A stretch of DNA of 8,037 nucleotides from Methyloprofundus sp. (GTDB taxonomy: Bacteria; Pseudomonadota; Gammaproteobacteria; Methylococcales; Methylomonadaceae): the NCBI GenBank assembly GCA_030636485.1, contig DAOVWV010000056.1:1-8037 (forward strand), read 5' to 3'. Of this stretch, positions 5,760 through 8,037 are shown piece by piece (the stretch's first letter is position 1; every line of letters starts with the position of its first letter). The notes under the pieces were generated by a model that was given only the letters and a program-made list of their open reading frames with translations, was not told where the DNA came from and searched no databases. A program made the position numbers and the translations under genes.

Positions 5760-6434
5760 ATGTTTGCTAACAAAGCCTTGTTAAAAGGATTATTAACCTT
5801 GGCCAGTATGATTTTACTGGGGCTACTGATTAACTATATATTATCAGTCACTGACTTTAATCAAGCCTGGGTTGATAGTCAGGTAAAAAACAAAGGTACT
5901 CTCGGTGTTTTCTACTTTACCTTGCTGTGTACGCTGACGACAGCATGTGGCTTACCACGACAATTAGCAGCCTTTTTAGGTGGCTATGCTTTCGGGGTAC
6001 TTAATGGCACACTTCTGGCGACATTGGGTGTCACCTTCGGCTGTGTTTTAAGCTTCTACTTTGCGCGGATTTTTGCCAGACGCATCATTAAGAAAAGATT
6101 CCCTAGTAAAGTAAGCGGTATCGACCGCTTTTTACATCACCATGCCTTTACCAAGACGATTATTATTCGCTTATTACCGATAGGCAGCAACCTGATAACT
6201 AATCTGGTGGTGGGTGTGACTCATGCCAAAGCGAGTCATTTTATTGGCGGGTCTTTTATTGGCTACTTGCCACAAATGATTATTTTTGCCATTGCGGGCA
6301 GTGGTGTAGAGGTCTTGTCTTTCTGGAAAATTGGCGTGAGTGTTGCGCTGTTTATTATTTCCTCTTTACTGAGCGCGCGTTTATATCGGCAGTACAAAAT
6401 GGATGGGCAAACTCGCGAATCTTTAGCGACTTAA
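5760..6434 (+). CDS. VTT/TVP38 (SNARE-associated, DedA-superfamily) membrane protein
   Basis: A 224-residue inner-membrane protein with hydrophobic segments at about 8-30, 46-63, 69-101, 158-181 and 187-206. The VTT pattern is clear: GLPRQ (64-68), GGYAFG (74-79), the glycine-rich helix ending FYFAR (99-103), RLLPIGSNLITN (137-148), then VGVTH and a GYLPQ re-entrant/helix region (168-172). Known VTT/DedA relatives act as lipid scramblases (TMEM41B, VMP1) or undecaprenyl-phosphate translocases (UptA). Here the gene lies between a polyprenyl-phosphate sugar synthase and a GT-C transferase, which suggests moving the sugar carrier or the spent carrier across the membrane; this is inference. I chose the ATG at 5760 for its hydrophobic N-terminus and family length. 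The frame opens earlier at a GTG (5673), but that adds 29 residues rich in Ser and Cys that look non-coding. No strong Shine-Dalgarno precedes either start. The next gene begins 24 bp after the stop. Confidence 0.85.
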   Translation: MFANKALLKGLLTLASMILLGLLINYILSVTDFNQAWVDSQVKNKGTLGVFYFTLLCTLTTACGLPRQLAAFLGGYAFGVLNGTLLATLGVTFGCVLSFYFARIFARRIIKKRFPSKVSGIDRFLHHHAFTKTIIIRLLPIGSNLITNLVVGVTHAKASHFIGGSFIGYLPQMIIFAIAGSGVEVLSFWKIGVSVALFIISSLLSARLYRQYKMDGQTRESLAT

Positions 6435-6458
6435 TAAATTAATGAGATTGATGTAACA

Positions 6459-8037
6459 ATGAATATAGCGTATTGGTTTGATTTAAACCGTTTCAAGTCA
6501 GGCAATGACCACTCGTTTAACCTGACCTGGTTATTTATTTTTGCTGTCTCCCTCATTTTTATAGGTCTCGGTTTGCGTGAACCCTGGCCCGCTGATGAGC
6601 CGCGCTTTGCTCAGGTTGCCAGAGAAATGGTAGAAACCGGGCAATGGTTCTTTCCCATGAGAGGCGGGGAGCTTTACCCTGATAAGCCCCCTGTGTTTAT
6701 GTGGAGCATTGCGGTCTTTTACTGGCTTACTGGTTCCATTAAAATAGCCTTTTTATTACCCTCAGCGATATGCTCTGTGATGACCACCTTTCTGGTCTAT
6801 GATTTAGGTCGCCGTTATTGGTCGGCTCAGGTTGGCTGGCGTGCAGCAATCTTATTATTGCTAACCATTCAATTTACCTTACAGGCAAAAACAGCACAAA
6901 TAGATGCAATGCTGTGTTGTTGGACGACTCTCGGTTGTTATGGCTTGTTAAGACATCTGCTCTCAGACGGGAACTGGCGTTGGTATTTTATAGGCTGTTT
7001 TTTTATGGGCATTGGGGTGATAACCAAAGGCGTTGGTTTTTTGCCTATGCTGATGCTGATTCCCTATGTTTTAGTTAGACTATTTCAGTCAAAAGATCAG
7101 GAAATTCAAGGCAACTGGCAATGGGGCGCGGGTGTTCTCGCTTTATTGGCCGCCATTATGCTGTGGTTTATTCCTATGCTATTACTCGTTGAATATTCTG
7201 ATAACCCCGTATTTGAACAGTATCGGGATAATATTTTATTCAAACAGACGGCAACCCGTTATGCCAATCCCTGGCATCATATAAAACCGTTCTGGTATTA
7301 CCTCGTCTCGGTGATTCCCTTGTTTTGGTTACCGATATGTTTAATGTTGCCCTGGTTATTTAAACCTTGGGCGCAGGCTGTGCGCAGTGCCGATAGACGT
7401 ATTATCCTGCCGTTGGGTTGGATTATTCTGGTTTTATTGTTTTTCAGTATCAGCCCGGGTAAGCGTGGGGTTTATATATTACCCGCGTTACCGATGCTGG
7501 CACTGATCACAGCGCCTTATTTAGAAACGGTGTTAGCAAAGAAATGGCTTAACCGAATAATCTGGACAATCATTGCGCTCATTGCCGCTGTTTTTGTGCC
7601 TGTCGGTATTGCCGGATTATTAGAACTTAAGGTTTTATTGGACTTAGAAACCAAGCTCCATGTTCAGCCCTGGGGATTGATCTTGAGCGTCGGCGTACTG
7701 GCCAGTATTGCGGCTAGTTATAGCTTTAAAAAAGCTAAATTTATCAGCTGGATAATCTTTATTCCCGGTTTATGGGTTCTTTATAGTACCTGGGGCTATA
7801 TTCTACGTGACCCGATAAAAACACCGAAAATTGTTTTGGCGAATATTGCCCAGATCATTCCTGCTAATGCAGAGCTGGCAACTGTCGGACTTAGAGAGCA
7901 GTTTCTATTGTTTCCCCCCTTCAAGACCACGCATCTTGGTTATCACCCCCCACAAAATTTTCAATATATGAAAGCTTGGCAATGGCAGGCAGAAAGTGAA
8001 AACCGCTATATTTTATCATTCACCAAAACCGACCTAA
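6459..8037 (+). CDS. ArnT-like GT-C glycosyltransferase (PMT_2 family), 3' end cut by window
   Basis: A multi-spanning inner-membrane transferase that would move a sugar from a polyprenyl-phosphate donor to a periplasmic acceptor such as lipid A. I translated it from the ATG at 6459: 526 codons are open to the window edge. The TAA in the last three bases is out of frame, so the gene is partial, probably missing only a short C-terminal part, since the family is commonly about 500-600 residues. Landmarks are a first membrane helix (about 22-39), then the first periplasmic loop LREPWPADEPRFAQVAREM (39-57), whose Asp 46 matches the catalytic Asp of ArnT. PDKPP (74-78), TKG (189-191) and SPGKRGVYILPALPML (332-347) follow, with alternating helices throughout. 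Only a weak GAG lies upstream as Shine-Dalgarno. It ends the GT2-VTT-GT-C series, 24 bp after the VTT gene. The acceptor and sugar are not known. Confidence 0.88.
   Translation, partial: MNIAYWFDLNRFKSGNDHSFNLTWLFIFAVSLIFIGLGLREPWPADEPRFAQVAREMVETGQWFFPMRGGELYPDKPPVFMWSIAVFYWLTGSIKIAFLLPSAICSVMTTFLVYDLGRRYWSAQVGWRAAILLLLTIQFTLQAKTAQIDAMLCCWTTLGCYGLLRHLLSDGNWRWYFIGCFFMGIGVITKGVGFLPMLMLIPYVLVRLFQSKDQEIQGNWQWGAGVLALLAAIMLWFIPMLLLVEYSDNPVFEQYRDNILFKQTATRYANPWHHIKPFWYYLVSVIPLFWLPICLMLPWLFKPWAQAVRSADRRIILPLGWIILVLLFFSISPGKRGVYILPALPMLALITAPYLETVLAKKWLNRIIWTIIALIAAVFVPVGIAGLLELKVLLDLETKLHVQPWGLILSVGVLASIAASYSFKKAKFISWIIFIPGLWVLYSTWGYILRDPIKTPKIVLANIAQIIPANAELATVGLREQFLLFPPFKTTHLGYHPPQNFQYMKAWQWQAESENRYILSFTKTDL

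Noticed and set aside
6818..7078. 86-codon plus-strand open frame
   Set aside because: It is an out-of-frame reading of the ArnT-like gene, which is open across the whole region.
8035..8037. TAA at the window end as stop of the ArnT-like gene
   Set aside because: Counting codons from the ATG at 6459 places this TAA out of frame (CTA then A), so the gene continues beyond the window.

Overview
The window looks like part of the chromosome of a moderately AT-rich gammaproteobacterium. All five clear genes, plus a sixth that runs off the right edge, belong to the making, export or modification of lipopolysaccharide (LPS) or a related envelope glycan. MsbA points to a Gram-negative host. The small palindromic repeats with GTCATTCC/GGAATGAC ends and the GGGTGGGC...GCCCACC hairpin recall Methylococcales-type and other environmental gammaproteobacterial genomes. 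That placement is an impression from memory, not a search result.

Layout. Positions 1-189 are non-coding and hold two palindromic repeats. A minus-strand pair follows: an O-antigen-ligase-family membrane protein (3268 down to 2036), then the lipid A flippase msbA (1923 down to 190). Positions 3269-3763 are a 495-bp non-coding stretch between divergent transcription units. It carries a relative of the left-end repeat, candidate promoters for both directions and a 15-bp palindrome centred on TATAAT. To the right is a plus-strand series, probably one operon: a WaaG-like GT4 glycosyltransferase (3764-4879), a Dpm1/ArnC-like GT2 polyprenyl-phosphate glycosyltransferase (4912-5637), a VTT/TVP38 (DedA-superfamily) membrane protein (5760-6434), and an ArnT-like GT-C glycosyltransferase (6459 to beyond 8037, no stop inside the window).

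How the genes may work together. The cytoplasmic GT4 enzyme would add a core sugar to lipid A-core. MsbA flips lipid A-core across the inner membrane, and the ligase-family protein would join a polyprenyl-linked glycan to it in the periplasm. The last three genes form a plausible sugar-decoration module. The GT2 enzyme would load a sugar onto undecaprenyl phosphate in the cytoplasm, something must flip the product, and the GT-C enzyme would transfer the sugar to a periplasmic acceptor. The VTT protein sits where a flippase is expected. Since VTT/DedA relatives are lipid scramblases or undecaprenyl-phosphate translocases, it is the most interesting candidate here, either as flippase of the sugar carrier or as recycler of the spent carrier.

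The second notable item is a family of 30-nt hairpin half-units at 69-98, 113-142 and 3350-3379. Their stems differ by paired, compensating changes.
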